Source: Cupriavidus gilardii
GTDB taxonomy: Bacteria > Pseudomonadota > Gammaproteobacteria > Burkholderiales > Burkholderiaceae
Direction of reading: 5' to 3'
Assembly (NCBI RefSeq): GCF_013314895.1
Contig: NZ_JABTYE010000002.1
Span: 124,001 to 188,000 of the forward strand
Length of the DNA: 64,000 nucleotides
Under the pieces are notes generated by a model, which was not told the origin of the DNA, ran no database searches, and saw only the letters and a list, made by a program, of their open reading frames with translations. Positions 29,613-38,199 of the stretch are shown here, in pieces. Positions within the stretch are counted from its first letter, which is position 1. Every line of letters starts with the position of its first letter. The position numbers and the translations under genes were made by a program.

Positions 29613-30560
29613 CTACTGCGCCACCTGCCGCAACACCCCACACCAATCCTCGACAAAACGCCCGATCCCAAAGCGCTGCCGTGCGCTCGCCCGCGCCTGC
29701 TCGCCCCATTCCCTGGCCAGGCCCGGATCGTCGATCAGTCGTCGCATCACCTCGACCAGCCGCTCGAGCCGCGTATCGACATAGCCGTTGTATTCGTTGC
29801 GGATCGCCGTCGACATCTCGGTCGTCGCCATCCCGACCACCGGCATGCCGATCATCATCGCCTCCACCACCGCCAAACCCAGGCTCGTATAGCGGATCGG
29901 ATTGAAGAAGAAGCGGTAGCGCGCGATAAAGGCGGCCAGCTCGGGATTGGGCACCTCGCCCAGCCCGCCGGCCTCCTCCGCGGCCATGCCCACCAGATCG
30001 AGCGGCACCTGTTCGCGCGCCTGCGCGAAGATGTCGGCGCCCAGCCGGCGGCCACGCTTGGTCAGGTTGTTGACCACGCTGATGCCGCGCGGGGCCTCCC
30101 CGCTGTAGCGCACCGACGGATCGACGAGGACGCCGTGCTCGATCACGCAGTGCGGCGTCACGCCGCTGTCCCACATCAGCGCATTGAACGGCGTCACATG
30201 GACCAGCATCACGTTCGGATCCTGCACCGGATGCACGGTCGCGGTCGGATGCTGCTGGGGCGGATCGTGTTCCAGAAAGATCGTCGGCAGCCGCCGCTGC
30301 ACTTCGGTCAGCAGCGTCTCGCGATCGCTGTCCCAGTGCCGCTGGTGCTGGTACAGCACGCAATCGAACTCGCGGTTCGGCACGTCCTCGTAGGCGACCT
30401 CGTGCACGTTGTCGCCCCACGGCAGCGCGCCCACGGCACCGGCATAGCCGGGGGGCGAGCCCGGCTTCGTCACCAGATACAGGTCATGCGGAATCTGCGA
30501 CAGGTAGTACAGATAGTTGCCGTGAACGTGCCAGGTCAGGATGCGCAGCCGCTCAGGCAT
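29613..30560 (-). CDS. Glycosyltransferase (GT4/GT1-like)
   Basis: A 315-residue protein starting MPERLRILTWHVHGNYLYYLSQIPHDLYLVTKPG, resembling glycosyltransferases of the GT-B fold. The C-terminal half has RYTSLGLAVVEAMMIGMPVVGMATTEM, the family nucleotide-sugar motif. It is shorter than most GT4 enzymes and contains LYQHQRHWDSDRE and IFLEHDPPQQHPT in the acceptor domain. It overlaps the upstream GT9 gene by eight bases and is the last member of the minus-strand glycan operon. Confidence 0.85.
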   Translation of the reverse strand: MPERLRILTWHVHGNYLYYLSQIPHDLYLVTKPGSPPGYAGAVGALPWGDNVHEVAYEDVPNREFDCVLYQHQRHWDSDRETLLTEVQRRLPTIFLEHDPPQQHPTATVHPVQDPNVMLVHVTPFNALMWDSGVTPHCVIEHGVLVDPSVRYSGEAPRGISVVNNLTKRGRRLGADIFAQAREQVPLDLVGMAAEEAGGLGEVPNPELAAFIARYRFFFNPIRYTSLGLAVVEAMMIGMPVVGMATTEMSTAIRNEYNGYVDTRLERLVEVMRRLIDDPGLAREWGEQARASARQRFGIGRFVEDWCGVLRQVAQ

Positions 30561-31680
30561 GGCTGACCTCCTGCGTCTCGCGCGAGTGTCCGATCATCGC
30601 CATCGCGGCCGCCACCACATCGTCGACTTCCACCCCCTCGGCGCACAGATGCCCGACCGGGCAATCCTGATGCATGCAGGGGCGGCATGCCGGATAGTCG
30701 GCCAGCACGCGATGGCGCGAGCTGTCCAGCGGCGCCCAGCGCGCGCTGTCGCTGCCGCAGGAGACCACCACGCTCGGCGTGCGCATCGCCGCGGCGATAT
30801 GCGAGGCACCGGTGTCGTTGCACAACAGCAGCCGCGCGTTCTTCACGACCGCGGCCATCGCGCCCAGATCGGTCTTGCCGCACAGGTTGATCACTGGCGA
30901 GCCCAGCGTGTCGCACAGCTTTCCGGCCAGTTCCGCCTCGTCGGGAGTGCCGGTCACCACGACCTTCCAGTGCTGGCGGAGCACGTCGGCCACCGCGGCA
31001 AAGCGCTCGACCGGCCAGCGCCGCGAGTGCATGCGCGCGCCGGGATGCACGCAGATGAAATTACCGGGCATCAGGTCGTACATCAGCGCCAGCCGCTGCC
31101 ACGCCGCGTTGTCGGCCGGCCGCAGTGGAAATTCCAGCTGCGTGCCATCGGGCCGATAGCCCAGCCGGCTGGTCAGCGCCAGCAGCCGCTCGATCTCGTT
31201 GCCGCCCGGCCAATCGATCAGCAGTTCGTTGACGGGACGCGCGCCATACGAAAACACGCCGGGCTGCCATTTGCGCTCGGCGCGGCCCGCGCTGGGCGCA
31301 GCCGGTACCGGCCGAAATCCGGCCATCTGCCGGGCACCGAGTTGCCGCACGATCGCGTTGGTCACCAGCCCGCTGCCATGCAGCTGGATCGCCAGGTCGA
31401 ACTGGCGGGCGCGCGCCTGCTGGTAGAAGGCTTCGGTTTCCTCCGCGCGGATCGGCTGCTCCGGCATCCCCGGCGCTCCCGGGAACACCATCAGATCGTC
31501 GACCAGATGCGAAAAGCGTTCGACGAACGAGGCCGCCCACGGCAAGCCGATCAGCGTGATGGTCGCATCGGGCTCTGCCTTGCGCAGCGCGCGCAGCGCC
31601 GGCACCGCGCACAGCATGTCACCCAGTTGCAGCGCTCGGAATACGGCAATCCGGCGCGGACGGTCCGCGAATCTGATCAT
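30553..31680 (-). CDS. Glycosyltransferase family 9 (heptosyltransferase-like)
   Basis: A 375-residue GT9 protein starting MIRFADRPRRIAVFRALQLGDMLCAVPALRAL. The family motifs are CVHPGARMHSRRWPVERFAAVAD and LLLCNDTGASHIAAAMRTPSVVV. GT9 enzymes transfer L-glycero-D-manno-heptose from ADP-heptose to LPS core or related glycans. The C-terminus has the Cys-rich segment YPACRPCMHQDCPVGHLC, also seen in other GT9 proteins. Its ATG overlaps the GT2 stop by four bases. A second GT9 and a GmhB-like phosphatase are in the same operon, supporting a heptose pathway. Confidence 0.92.
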   Translation of the reverse strand: MIRFADRPRRIAVFRALQLGDMLCAVPALRALRKAEPDATITLIGLPWAASFVERFSHLVDDLMVFPGAPGMPEQPIRAEETEAFYQQARARQFDLAIQLHGSGLVTNAIVRQLGARQMAGFRPVPAAPSAGRAERKWQPGVFSYGARPVNELLIDWPGGNEIERLLALTSRLGYRPDGTQLEFPLRPADNAAWQRLALMYDLMPGNFICVHPGARMHSRRWPVERFAAVADVLRQHWKVVVTGTPDEAELAGKLCDTLGSPVINLCGKTDLGAMAAVVKNARLLLCNDTGASHIAAAMRTPSVVVSCGSDSARWAPLDSSRHRVLADYPACRPCMHQDCPVGHLCAEGVEVDDVVAAAMAMIGHSRETQEVSHA

Positions 31681-32708
31681 AGGAAACCAACCTTGAAGGC
31701 AAGGGCGCCGCGCAGGCGCCAGTACAGGGAAAGCGGGGGAATCAGAATCGAAGTCGCGATCATCTCGGCGACATGCGAAGGGGTCAGCGCGGCGCCACGC
31801 AGACGGCGGCAGCAGAACCAGGCCGTCAGCGCGAACCACACGCCGAAGCCGATCCATGCCACCACAGCATGCCCCGCCAGCGCGGCGATCAACGCCACCA
31901 GCAAGCCCAGCACCGACACGTAGTAGTGCCAGGGCGGGATCGGCCGGATGCGCTCGCGATACCAGCGCGGATGCTTCTTGTACAGCAGCGCGTCGAAGAA
32001 CACCTTCGACTGCGCGGCAATGCTGCTGCCCCACGGGGCCGGCCGCACCGGATGCACTACCATCGCCCCGTGCGCGGTGCCGATCGGACCGACCTGCTGC
32101 AGCAGCCGGAATTGCAGATCGGAATCCTCGCGCCAGGCGCGCGTGAAGCGTTCGTCGAAGCCGCCGACCTTCACCAGCGCCTCCTTGCGAACGAAGCAGT
32201 TGGCGGTGACGAACTCCGCAGTCGCCAGGCCGCCGGTATCGCGCTGATGGTCGGTGGGGCGCGCCGGCAGCGGCACCACCACCCTGCCCGTCATCGCACA
32301 GCATTGCGGCGAGGTCGACAACGCCCGGCAGCCTTCGCGCAGCCAGCCCGGATCGGGGATGGTGTCGTCGTCGGTGAACGCGATCACCGACGCGCGCGCG
32401 ATGCGCCAGCCGGCGTTGCGGGCGCCGGCTGGCCCCTGCGTGTCGGACACCGCGAGATAGCGAAGCGTGCAGCGCGGCCACGCGCCGTTCAGTTCCTGGA
32501 CCAGACGCTCGACCTCGGGCTGGCAACCGTCATCGGCGACGATCACCTCGAACGTGCCGGCGCCGAACTGCTGCACGCCGATCGCGCGCAGGCAGCGGTG
32601 CAGCAGGTCCGGGCGGCGGTAGGTCGGGATCACGACCGAGACCAGCGGCTCCGTGTCCGCCGTCTCGGCGTTGCCGATCCTCTGATCCGCGGGCTCATGC
32701 AGCGGCAT
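31677..32708 (-). CDS. Glycosyltransferase family 2 with C-terminal membrane segments
   Basis: A 343-residue GT-A protein. ATG 32708 is chosen because GGGAGG lies just upstream; it overlaps the carbamoyltransferase 3' end by 14 bases. Motifs: SVVIPTYRRPDLLHRCL, VIVADDG, FTDDDTIPDPGWL and WREDSDLQFRLLQQVG. Residues 255-325 contain two or three hydrophobic helices, so the enzyme is probably anchored in the inner membrane. It likely extends a glycan together with the GT9 proteins. Confidence 0.91.
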   Translation of the reverse strand: MPLHEPADQRIGNAETADTEPLVSVVIPTYRRPDLLHRCLRAIGVQQFGAGTFEVIVADDGCQPEVERLVQELNGAWPRCTLRYLAVSDTQGPAGARNAGWRIARASVIAFTDDDTIPDPGWLREGCRALSTSPQCCAMTGRVVVPLPARPTDHQRDTGGLATAEFVTANCFVRKEALVKVGGFDERFTRAWREDSDLQFRLLQQVGPIGTAHGAMVVHPVRPAPWGSSIAAQSKVFFDALLYKKHPRWYRERIRPIPPWHYYVSVLGLLVALIAALAGHAVVAWIGFGVWFALTAWFCCRRLRGAALTPSHVAEMIATSILIPPLSLYWRLRGALAFKVGFL

Positions 32709-34461
32709 GGGTGCCCTCCCGCGCAGGCTTTTCCAGCAGGAACGGACCAATCACCAGCGCATCGAGCGGCGAGGTCCAGAAGCATTCGACCGCATCGCGC
32801 GGCGTGCAGACGATCGGCTCGCCGCGCGTGTTGAACGAGGTATTGACCAGGATCGGCACGCCGGTGCGCTGCTCGAATGCCGCCAGCACGTCGTAGTAGG
32901 CGGGATTCTGCTCGCGCCGCACGGTCTGCACGCGGGCGGTGCCATCGACGTGGCAGACCGCCGGAATGCGGTCCTCTCTGCCGGGCTTGACGTTGAAGAC
33001 GAACAGCATGAACGGCGCGCGCCAGTTGCCGGGACAGGCCGCGGTAAACCATTCAGCGGCGCGCTCCTCCATCACCACCGGGGCCACCGGCCGGAAGTCC
33101 TCGCGGTCCTTGATCATGTTCAGCTTCTGCTGCATCGACGGATCGATCGGCGAGGCCAGGATCGAGCGGCCGCCCAGCGCGCGCGGGCCGAATTCCATGC
33201 GGCCCTGGAACCAGCCGATGATCTTGTTCTGCGCCAGCAGCTCGGCGGTCTCGCCGGCCACGTCGTCGAGCCGGCGGTACGGCAGCTTGGCCTGGTCCAG
33301 GAAGGCGGCGATCTCCTGCTCGTCGAAGGCCGGGCCGTAATAGGCGTGCTCCATCGCCCAGCGCCGCGCCGGCTTGCCGCGCTGCTGCCAGTCGATCCAC
33401 AGCGCCGCGCCCAGCGCGGTGCCGGCATCGCCGGCGGCCGGCTGCACCCACACCTCGTCGAAGGCGCCCTGGTCGCGCACCCGTGCGTTCATCACGCAGT
33501 TCAGCGCCACCCCGCCCGCCATCGCCAGCTTGCGTTCGCCGGTCTCGGCAGCCAGCCACGCCGTCATGCCGAGTACCGTCTCCTCGAGCACCAGTTGCAG
33601 CGAGCGCGCGATATTGAAGTGTTCGCGCGTGAATTCGCTGCCGCGCACGCGCGGCGGCCCCAGTACCGCTTCGAGATCGGCCTGGTCGATGCGGTAGCCG
33701 CCCTCGCGGTCGCCGTGGACCATCGCGCGGAACACATCGGCACGGGTCGGCTCGCCATACGAGGCCAGCGCCATCACCTTGTACTCGTCGGACGAATGCA
33801 GGAAGCCCAGATGCCGGGTCACGCGCTCATACAGCAGCCCGAGCGAATCGGGCAGGTCGATCTGCTTGATGCGGCGGTAGTCGCGCCCGTCGAACACGCC
33901 ATAGCTGGTGGTGGCGCTCTCGCCGCGGCCATCCATCGTCAGCACCGCGCAGCGGTCGAACGGTGCCGCCAGGAAGGCGCTGGCTTCGTGCGCCATATGG
34001 TGCTCGACGTAGTGCCAGCGGTACGGCGCCTCGGCGCTGCTGCGCACGGTGGCGAAGCGCTTCTGCAGATGGTGCGGCACGCCGGATATCAGCTGCCGCG
34101 GCGCGTTGACGACATAGGACAGGAACAGCGGATCCCACGGGGAATCGGCCACGCCGGGCTTCGCATGGCGCGACGGCTCCAGCGGCAGCGTCACCGTTTC
34201 GTCGTTGCGCCGCTCGCCGAGCATGATCGCCGGATCGAAGGAATAGGCGATATGGTCGATATCGGCCAGCGTGATGCCGGCCTCCTTCAGGCAGTAGTCG
34301 ATCGCATGGTAGGGCAGCTCCCAGGCCGTGAACGGCACCGGCCGCTTGCCGTGCTTGATGTGCGTGAACCGTTCGTCTTCCGCCGCGGCAATGACCTCGC
34401 CGTCGCGCACCAGGCAGGCGGAGGTGTCGTGATAGGCAGCGTTGATTCCAAGCGTGTACAT
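32695..34461 (-). CDS. Carbamoyltransferase, NodU/CmcH family
   Basis: A 588-residue protein of normal family length. The N-terminal kinase-like domain starts MYTLGINAAYHDTSACLVRDGEVIAAAEDERFTHIKH and contains HHMAHEASAFLAAPF and TMDGRGE; the C-terminal carbamoyltransferase domain has GGVALNCVMNARV, GRMEFGPRALGGRSILASP and CHVDGTARVQTV. The family makes O-carbamoyl groups from carbamoyl phosphate and ATP. In Pseudomonas aeruginosa a related enzyme carbamoylates an LPS-core heptose, which fits this operon with two GT9 and one GmhB-like gene. The acceptor is inferred, not shown. Confidence 0.94.
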   Translation of the reverse strand: MYTLGINAAYHDTSACLVRDGEVIAAAEDERFTHIKHGKRPVPFTAWELPYHAIDYCLKEAGITLADIDHIAYSFDPAIMLGERRNDETVTLPLEPSRHAKPGVADSPWDPLFLSYVVNAPRQLISGVPHHLQKRFATVRSSAEAPYRWHYVEHHMAHEASAFLAAPFDRCAVLTMDGRGESATTSYGVFDGRDYRRIKQIDLPDSLGLLYERVTRHLGFLHSSDEYKVMALASYGEPTRADVFRAMVHGDREGGYRIDQADLEAVLGPPRVRGSEFTREHFNIARSLQLVLEETVLGMTAWLAAETGERKLAMAGGVALNCVMNARVRDQGAFDEVWVQPAAGDAGTALGAALWIDWQQRGKPARRWAMEHAYYGPAFDEQEIAAFLDQAKLPYRRLDDVAGETAELLAQNKIIGWFQGRMEFGPRALGGRSILASPIDPSMQQKLNMIKDREDFRPVAPVVMEERAAEWFTAACPGNWRAPFMLFVFNVKPGREDRIPAVCHVDGTARVQTVRREQNPAYYDVLAAFEQRTGVPILVNTSFNTRGEPIVCTPRDAVECFWTSPLDALVIGPFLLEKPAREGTHAAA

Positions 34462-34494
34462 GGCGGCTCCTCTGCGCGATTCCTTGTGTCCGAT

Positions 34495-35700
34495 TCAGGT
34501 GGCCAGCATCGCGCCACTGGCGCGTACCGGCGGCAACGGTGGCATGACGGGGGCGGGCACGACCAGGGGCGGCAGCGCGTCCGTGGCGGCCGGCACGCCG
34601 GCCAGCAGTTCGCGCGCCGCGGCCACAACGTCGGGGACCCCGACATCGTTCAGGCAACGGTGGTGCTGCTGCGGGCAGACGCTCTTGTAGCAATAGCGGC
34701 ACGGCACGTCGGCATACAGCGTGCGGTGCGGCACCTGCCACGGCGTGTGCTGCGGATTGGTCAGTGCGTAGAGATCGACCACCGGCGTGCCGAGCGCGGC
34801 CGACAGATGCACCGGCCCGCTGTTGTTGGAGACCAGCAGATCGGCATGCTCGATCAGCGCGCCCATCTGGCCAAGCGTCAGTTCGCCGGCGATGCCGATC
34901 ACGCGCGGATGGCCGGCGGCGCGGCATACGCTGTCGACCAGCGGCTGCTCGCTGACGCCGCCGGTCAGCAGCACCAGCGCACCGTCCTGCTCGGCCAGCG
35001 TGCGGGCGACCTCGGCAAAGCGCGGGGCCGGCCAGCGGCGCGACTCGGCGGTGGCGCCGGGATGCATTACGACGCAGCGGCCCGGCCCGGCGCTCTCTCG
35101 CTCCCCCTCCCCCTGCCAGCGCTGCAGCAGCCGCTGCACCGCGCGCCGATCGTGCGGCTGCACGCGGAAGCGCAACCGCGTGTCGGCCGGCACCGCGCCG
35201 ACCGTCGCCACCAGATCGAGCTGGCGCTGGGTCTCGTGACGGACCTGCGTTTGCGGCTCGGTCTCCGGCACCCAATCGCTGAGCAGTTCGTACGGGTTCT
35301 CGCGGCAATGCGCCAGCCGCAGCGGAATGCCGGCCATCGTGCAAAGCAGCGCGGCCGGCAACGGGTTCTGGCTGTAGACCGTGAAGATCACCGCCGCGTC
35401 GAAGCGCGCGGCCTGCAGCCGCTGGGCCCACGGCAGCACGCTGCTGCCGGTGCGGTTGCCGCCGCCGTTGCCACAACCCTTGCCGGTGCCCTTGACCCAC
35501 GGCGCATCGAAGGTCAATACCGTGTCGATCATCGGCAGGTGGCTGGCCAGCGCCGCGGCGCCGCTCGAGGTCAGCAAGGTCAGATGACGGGACGGGTCGC
35601 TGTCCTTCAGCGCCTGCATCGCGGGCGTGGTCATCAACACATCGCCCATATTGTCCAGCCGCACGCACAGGATGCGTTTGGCGTCGCGCCATGCCGTCAT
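34495..35700 (-). CDS. Glycosyltransferase family 9 (heptosyltransferase-like)
   Basis: A 401-residue GT9 protein starting MTAWRDAKRILCVRLDNMGDVLMTTPAMQAL. Motifs: CVVMHPGATAESRRWPAPRFAEVAR and HADLLVSNNSGPVHLSAALGTPVV, then PCRYCYKSVCPQQHHRCLNDV. A Gly-Asn insertion (GTGKGCGNGGGNRTG) near residue 75 and a Pro-rich tail are unusual. Its ATG overlaps the stop of the HAD phosphatase (ATGA). It is the second GT9 of the operon and is divergent in sequence from the one at 30553, so the two probably have different acceptors. Confidence 0.92.
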   Translation of the reverse strand: MTAWRDAKRILCVRLDNMGDVLMTTPAMQALKDSDPSRHLTLLTSSGAAALASHLPMIDTVLTFDAPWVKGTGKGCGNGGGNRTGSSVLPWAQRLQAARFDAAVIFTVYSQNPLPAALLCTMAGIPLRLAHCRENPYELLSDWVPETEPQTQVRHETQRQLDLVATVGAVPADTRLRFRVQPHDRRAVQRLLQRWQGEGERESAGPGRCVVMHPGATAESRRWPAPRFAEVARTLAEQDGALVLLTGGVSEQPLVDSVCRAAGHPRVIGIAGELTLGQMGALIEHADLLVSNNSGPVHLSAALGTPVVDLYALTNPQHTPWQVPHRTLYADVPCRYCYKSVCPQQHHRCLNDVGVPDVVAAARELLAGVPAATDALPPLVVPAPVMPPLPPVRASGAMLAT

Positions 35701-36365
35701 GAGGCCTCCGCGCGGCAACGTTCGGCGTGCCGCACCGTGCCGCCCAGATGGCGGACCACGATGCGCGCGGCCTGGTCCAGATCCGCGACGACATGCTCGG
35801 GCGTGCGATACGGCCCGCGCACCCATTCGGTCTCGTTGCCGCAATCGACCAGGATCGTGTGGCAGCCGGCGCGCTGGCCGGCTTCGATGTCGTCGAGGAT
35901 GTCGCCGATCATCCAGGAGCGGCGCAGATCGAAGTGCAGCAGCGTCGCGGCGTTGCGCAGCAGGCCCGGCAGCGGCTTGCGGCACAGGCAGGTGCGCGTG
36001 AAGCGCGGCACCACGCCTTCCGGATGATGCGGACAGAAGAAGAAGCCCGACAGCTTCGCGCCGTGGGTCGCGAACAGCTCGCCCAGGCGCTGGCGCATCG
36101 GGCCGAGCGCCTCGGGGGTGAAGCGGCCGAGCGCGAGGCCGGGCTGGTTCGACACGACCACCAGCGGCACGCCGAGCCGGCCCAGCCGCCGCAGCGCGCG
36201 TGCGGCCCCGGGCGCAAGGCGCATCTTGTCCGGGTCGACGTTGTACGGCACGTCCTGCAGCACCGTGCCGTCCTTGTCCAGCAATACCGCGCCGGGCAGG
36301 CCGCTGCCGCCCGGACCGGCGGCGCCGGCGGCATGGCCGGCGCCGGGATCGTCGATCACGGCCAC
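35697..36365 (-). CDS. HAD-IIIA phosphatase, GmhB-like (D-glycero-D-manno-heptose-1,7-bisphosphate 7-phosphatase)
   Basis: A 222-residue protein. GTG 36365 is used, with AAGGA six bases upstream; it overlaps the SDR 3' end by 10 bases. The HAD nucleophile motif is LLDKDGTVLQDVPYN, then VVVSNQPGLALG, the zinc-loop FFCPHHPEG...CLCRKPLPGLL and MIGDILDDIEAG. These fit GmhB, which dephosphorylates heptose-1,7-bisphosphate during ADP-heptose synthesis. The other ADP-heptose genes are not in the window, so this may be a pathway-dedicated copy. Confidence 0.9.
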   Translation of the reverse strand: MAVIDDPGAGHAAGAAGPGGSGLPGAVLLDKDGTVLQDVPYNVDPDKMRLAPGAARALRRLGRLGVPLVVVSNQPGLALGRFTPEALGPMRQRLGELFATHGAKLSGFFFCPHHPEGVVPRFTRTCLCRKPLPGLLRNAATLLHFDLRRSWMIGDILDDIEAGQRAGCHTILVDCGNETEWVRGPYRTPEHVVADLDQAARIVVRHLGGTVRHAERCRAEAS

Positions 36366-37096
36366 GATGTTTCCTTCATCGGCAGCACCATGACCTCGGG
36401 GATCACGGTCTCTTCGGGCTGCGTCAGCACGAAGCGCACCGCGCGCGCGACGTTGGCCGGATCCTGCAGGGTGGACTGGTCGATATCGGCGAAGCGATCG
36501 AGCAGGAACGGGGTCCGCATGCCGCCGGCCACGATGGCCGAGACCTTGATGCCGTGCGGCCGCAGTTCCGCGTGCAGCGCGTGCGAGAAGCCCAGCAGCC
36601 CCCATTTGGTGGCGTGGTACGCCGAGGCATTGGGCCAGGCGCGCTTGGACGCGGTCGACGCGATATTGACGATATGGCCGCCGCCCTGCGCCTTCAGCAT
36701 CGGCACCACGGCATGCGACATCAGGTACGGCCCATACAGATTGACCATCAGCACGCGATGCCAGCGTTCGGTCTCGACCTCGTCGACCGGCAGCGTGATA
36801 TCGATGGCGGCGTTGTTGACGATGCCGTCGAGGCGGCCGCTGCGTTCGCGCACCTGCTCGAAAGCCGAGCGCACCGCGGCCGGTTCGGCCACGTCGAAGG
36901 ACAGCGAATAGGCGCGCTCGCCGCTGGCATCGAGCGTTTCGGCGCAGGTACGGGCCAGCCCTTCGTCGACATCGGCGACCACCAGGCTCGCTCCGGCCGC
37001 CGACAGGTTCTGGCAGATCGCGGCGCCCAGCCCGCGCCCTCCTCCGGTCACAAGAAAGGTTTTGCCTTGCAGGCTGGCGTCTGGCGCATCGGTCAT
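36356..37096 (-). CDS. SDR-family oxidoreductase
   Basis: A 246-residue classical SDR. ATG 37096 has AGGAG upstream. GGGRGLGAAICQNL binds cofactor; NNAAID replaces the usual NNAG; catalytic Ser is in NIASTAS and Tyr/Lys in SAYHATKWG. The DxD-type VVADVDEG after strand 2 favours NAD. First gene of the minus-strand glycan operon, possibly modifying a sugar or nucleotide-sugar, but the substrate cannot be read from the sequence. Confidence 0.9.
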   Translation of the reverse strand: MTDAPDASLQGKTFLVTGGGRGLGAAICQNLSAAGASLVVADVDEGLARTCAETLDASGERAYSLSFDVAEPAAVRSAFEQVRERSGRLDGIVNNAAIDITLPVDEVETERWHRVLMVNLYGPYLMSHAVVPMLKAQGGGHIVNIASTASKRAWPNASAYHATKWGLLGFSHALHAELRPHGIKVSAIVAGGMRTPFLLDRFADIDQSTLQDPANVARAVRFVLTQPEETVIPEVMVLPMKETSWP

Positions 37097-37336
37097 TTCG
37101 GCTCCTGAAGTTGGCTTGGAAGGCGTGACCGGATGCGGCGCGGGCGCAAGGTGCGGCGTGAGGGTGCGGCGCAAGGGTGCGGCACGATCGCGGGCAGGGC
37201 GGAAAAGGGAGGGAATGCACGGCATCGCTCCCCATTTCCGGCTGCCCGCCGCACCGTGCGACGGCGGCGAATCCGGTTCTCTGTGGAGGAGCCTTCAGCG
37301 AATTGCATGCCAGACGCGTGATGGCGCCGTGGCTTG

Positions 37337-37382
37337 CCGTTTCGGGGGAAACGGTTCCCCCATGCCAGGAGTTACATGGGGG
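37337..37382 (-). promoter_or_regulatory. Ladder of three overlapping, mutually exclusive hairpins in the glycan-operon leader
   Basis: Three perfect inverted repeats overlap: CCGTTTC-GGGG-GAAACGG (37337-37354), GGGGGAA-ACGG-TTCCCCC (37344-37361) and CCCCCATG-N10-CATGGGGG (37357-37382). Each shares bases with the next, so only alternate ones can form together. It lies about 240 bases upstream of the SDR start in a 430-base gap without genes. This could be an attenuator-type leader or a set of operators. Confidence 0.5.
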
Positions 37383-37427
37383 GTGTTGGCGTTTATGCCG
37401 TGACTGGTAAAAGTTGCACGGAGGGTG

Positions 37428-37463
37428 CCCTCTCCCCAACCCTCTCCCGCAAGCGGGAGAGGG
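37428..37463. repeat. REP-like element
   Basis: CCCTCTCCCCAA followed by the palindrome CCCTCTCCCGCAAGCGGG... (37440-37463). Same family as 19133, 29474, 29538 and 59891. It sits 64 bases past the stop of the next minus-strand gene and upstream of the glycan operon. Confidence 0.75.
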
Positions 37464-37526
37464 AGCAGCAGATCGCCAGCGCGATGCCAGCGCGATTGTT
37501 ATGGGGACTTGCAGCGAATCACGAAA

Positions 37527-38081
37527 CTACTTTTCCGCTCGCCGCCGCTGCTGTGCCACCGCGCGCAACAGCGCCGCCACGCTGAGCGCGAAGGCCTCGT
37601 CATACCAGGGGTTCGCCCCGCTGACCGCGACGACGATGCCGTCGAGCACCACCGCGCCGCCCAGCATCGACTCCTCCGCGCGCAGCAGGTGCGGGGCGCG
37701 GGCCTGGATCTGGTCGGTCGCCATGCCCGTTCGCCAGGCCACCTTGGCCTTCTCGCGCGCATACCAGGCATAGTCCGCGTCCCAGCGCTCGCGCCCCGGG
37801 GTCGAGTATTCGTACAGGATCGCCTGTTCGAACGGGCAATCCGCCGGACCCTTGCCCGGGTCCATCACCACCACATGCAGGAAGCCGCCCTCGCCGACGT
37901 CGCGGTCGCGCACCGCGGCTTCGAGCATCGGTATCGCCAGCGCGACCGCGCGCTCGGCGCTGGCGGCATCGGCGAAGCGGCTGCCCAACGCCATGCCCGG
38001 CGTCGCGGTAGCGCCGGGCACGTCCGCCGAAGACTTCGACGGGGTGGAACTGGGCAGATCGGGCCTGTCGTGAGGCTGCAT
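37527..38081 (-). CDS. Conserved-looking hypothetical protein
   Basis: A 184-residue soluble protein with no signal peptide. The N-terminal 30 residues are polar and Pro/Ser-rich; the rest has a mixed alpha/beta pattern (RAVALAIPMLEAAVRDRDVG, FLHVVVMDPGKG, SMLGGAVVLDGIVVAVSGANPWYDEAFALSVAALL). The last segment loosely recalls HbpS/GlcG-like folds, but this is weak. A GAGGAG site precedes the ATG. Its 3' end faces the REP element. Confidence 0.72.
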   Translation of the reverse strand: MQPHDRPDLPSSTPSKSSADVPGATATPGMALGSRFADAASAERAVALAIPMLEAAVRDRDVGEGGFLHVVVMDPGKGPADCPFEQAILYEYSTPGRERWDADYAWYAREKAKVAWRTGMATDQIQARAPHLLRAEESMLGGAVVLDGIVVAVSGANPWYDEAFALSVAALLRAVAQQRRRAEK

Positions 38082-38199
38082 GGTTTCTCCTCAATCGGTA
38101 GTGAGTCAGTCTGATAGTCAGAAGGGAAAGCAAGACGAAATCGACGAACCGTGGCCGGCAAGCCGCGTTCGCGTAAACCCGCACGACCGCGTGATGACG

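Noticed and set aside
30553..32526. Single 657-codon protein extending the GT9 gene upstream
   Set aside because: The upstream part overlaps the GT2 gene in another frame; the GT9 begins at ATG 31680 with MIRFADRPRRIAVFRALQLGD.
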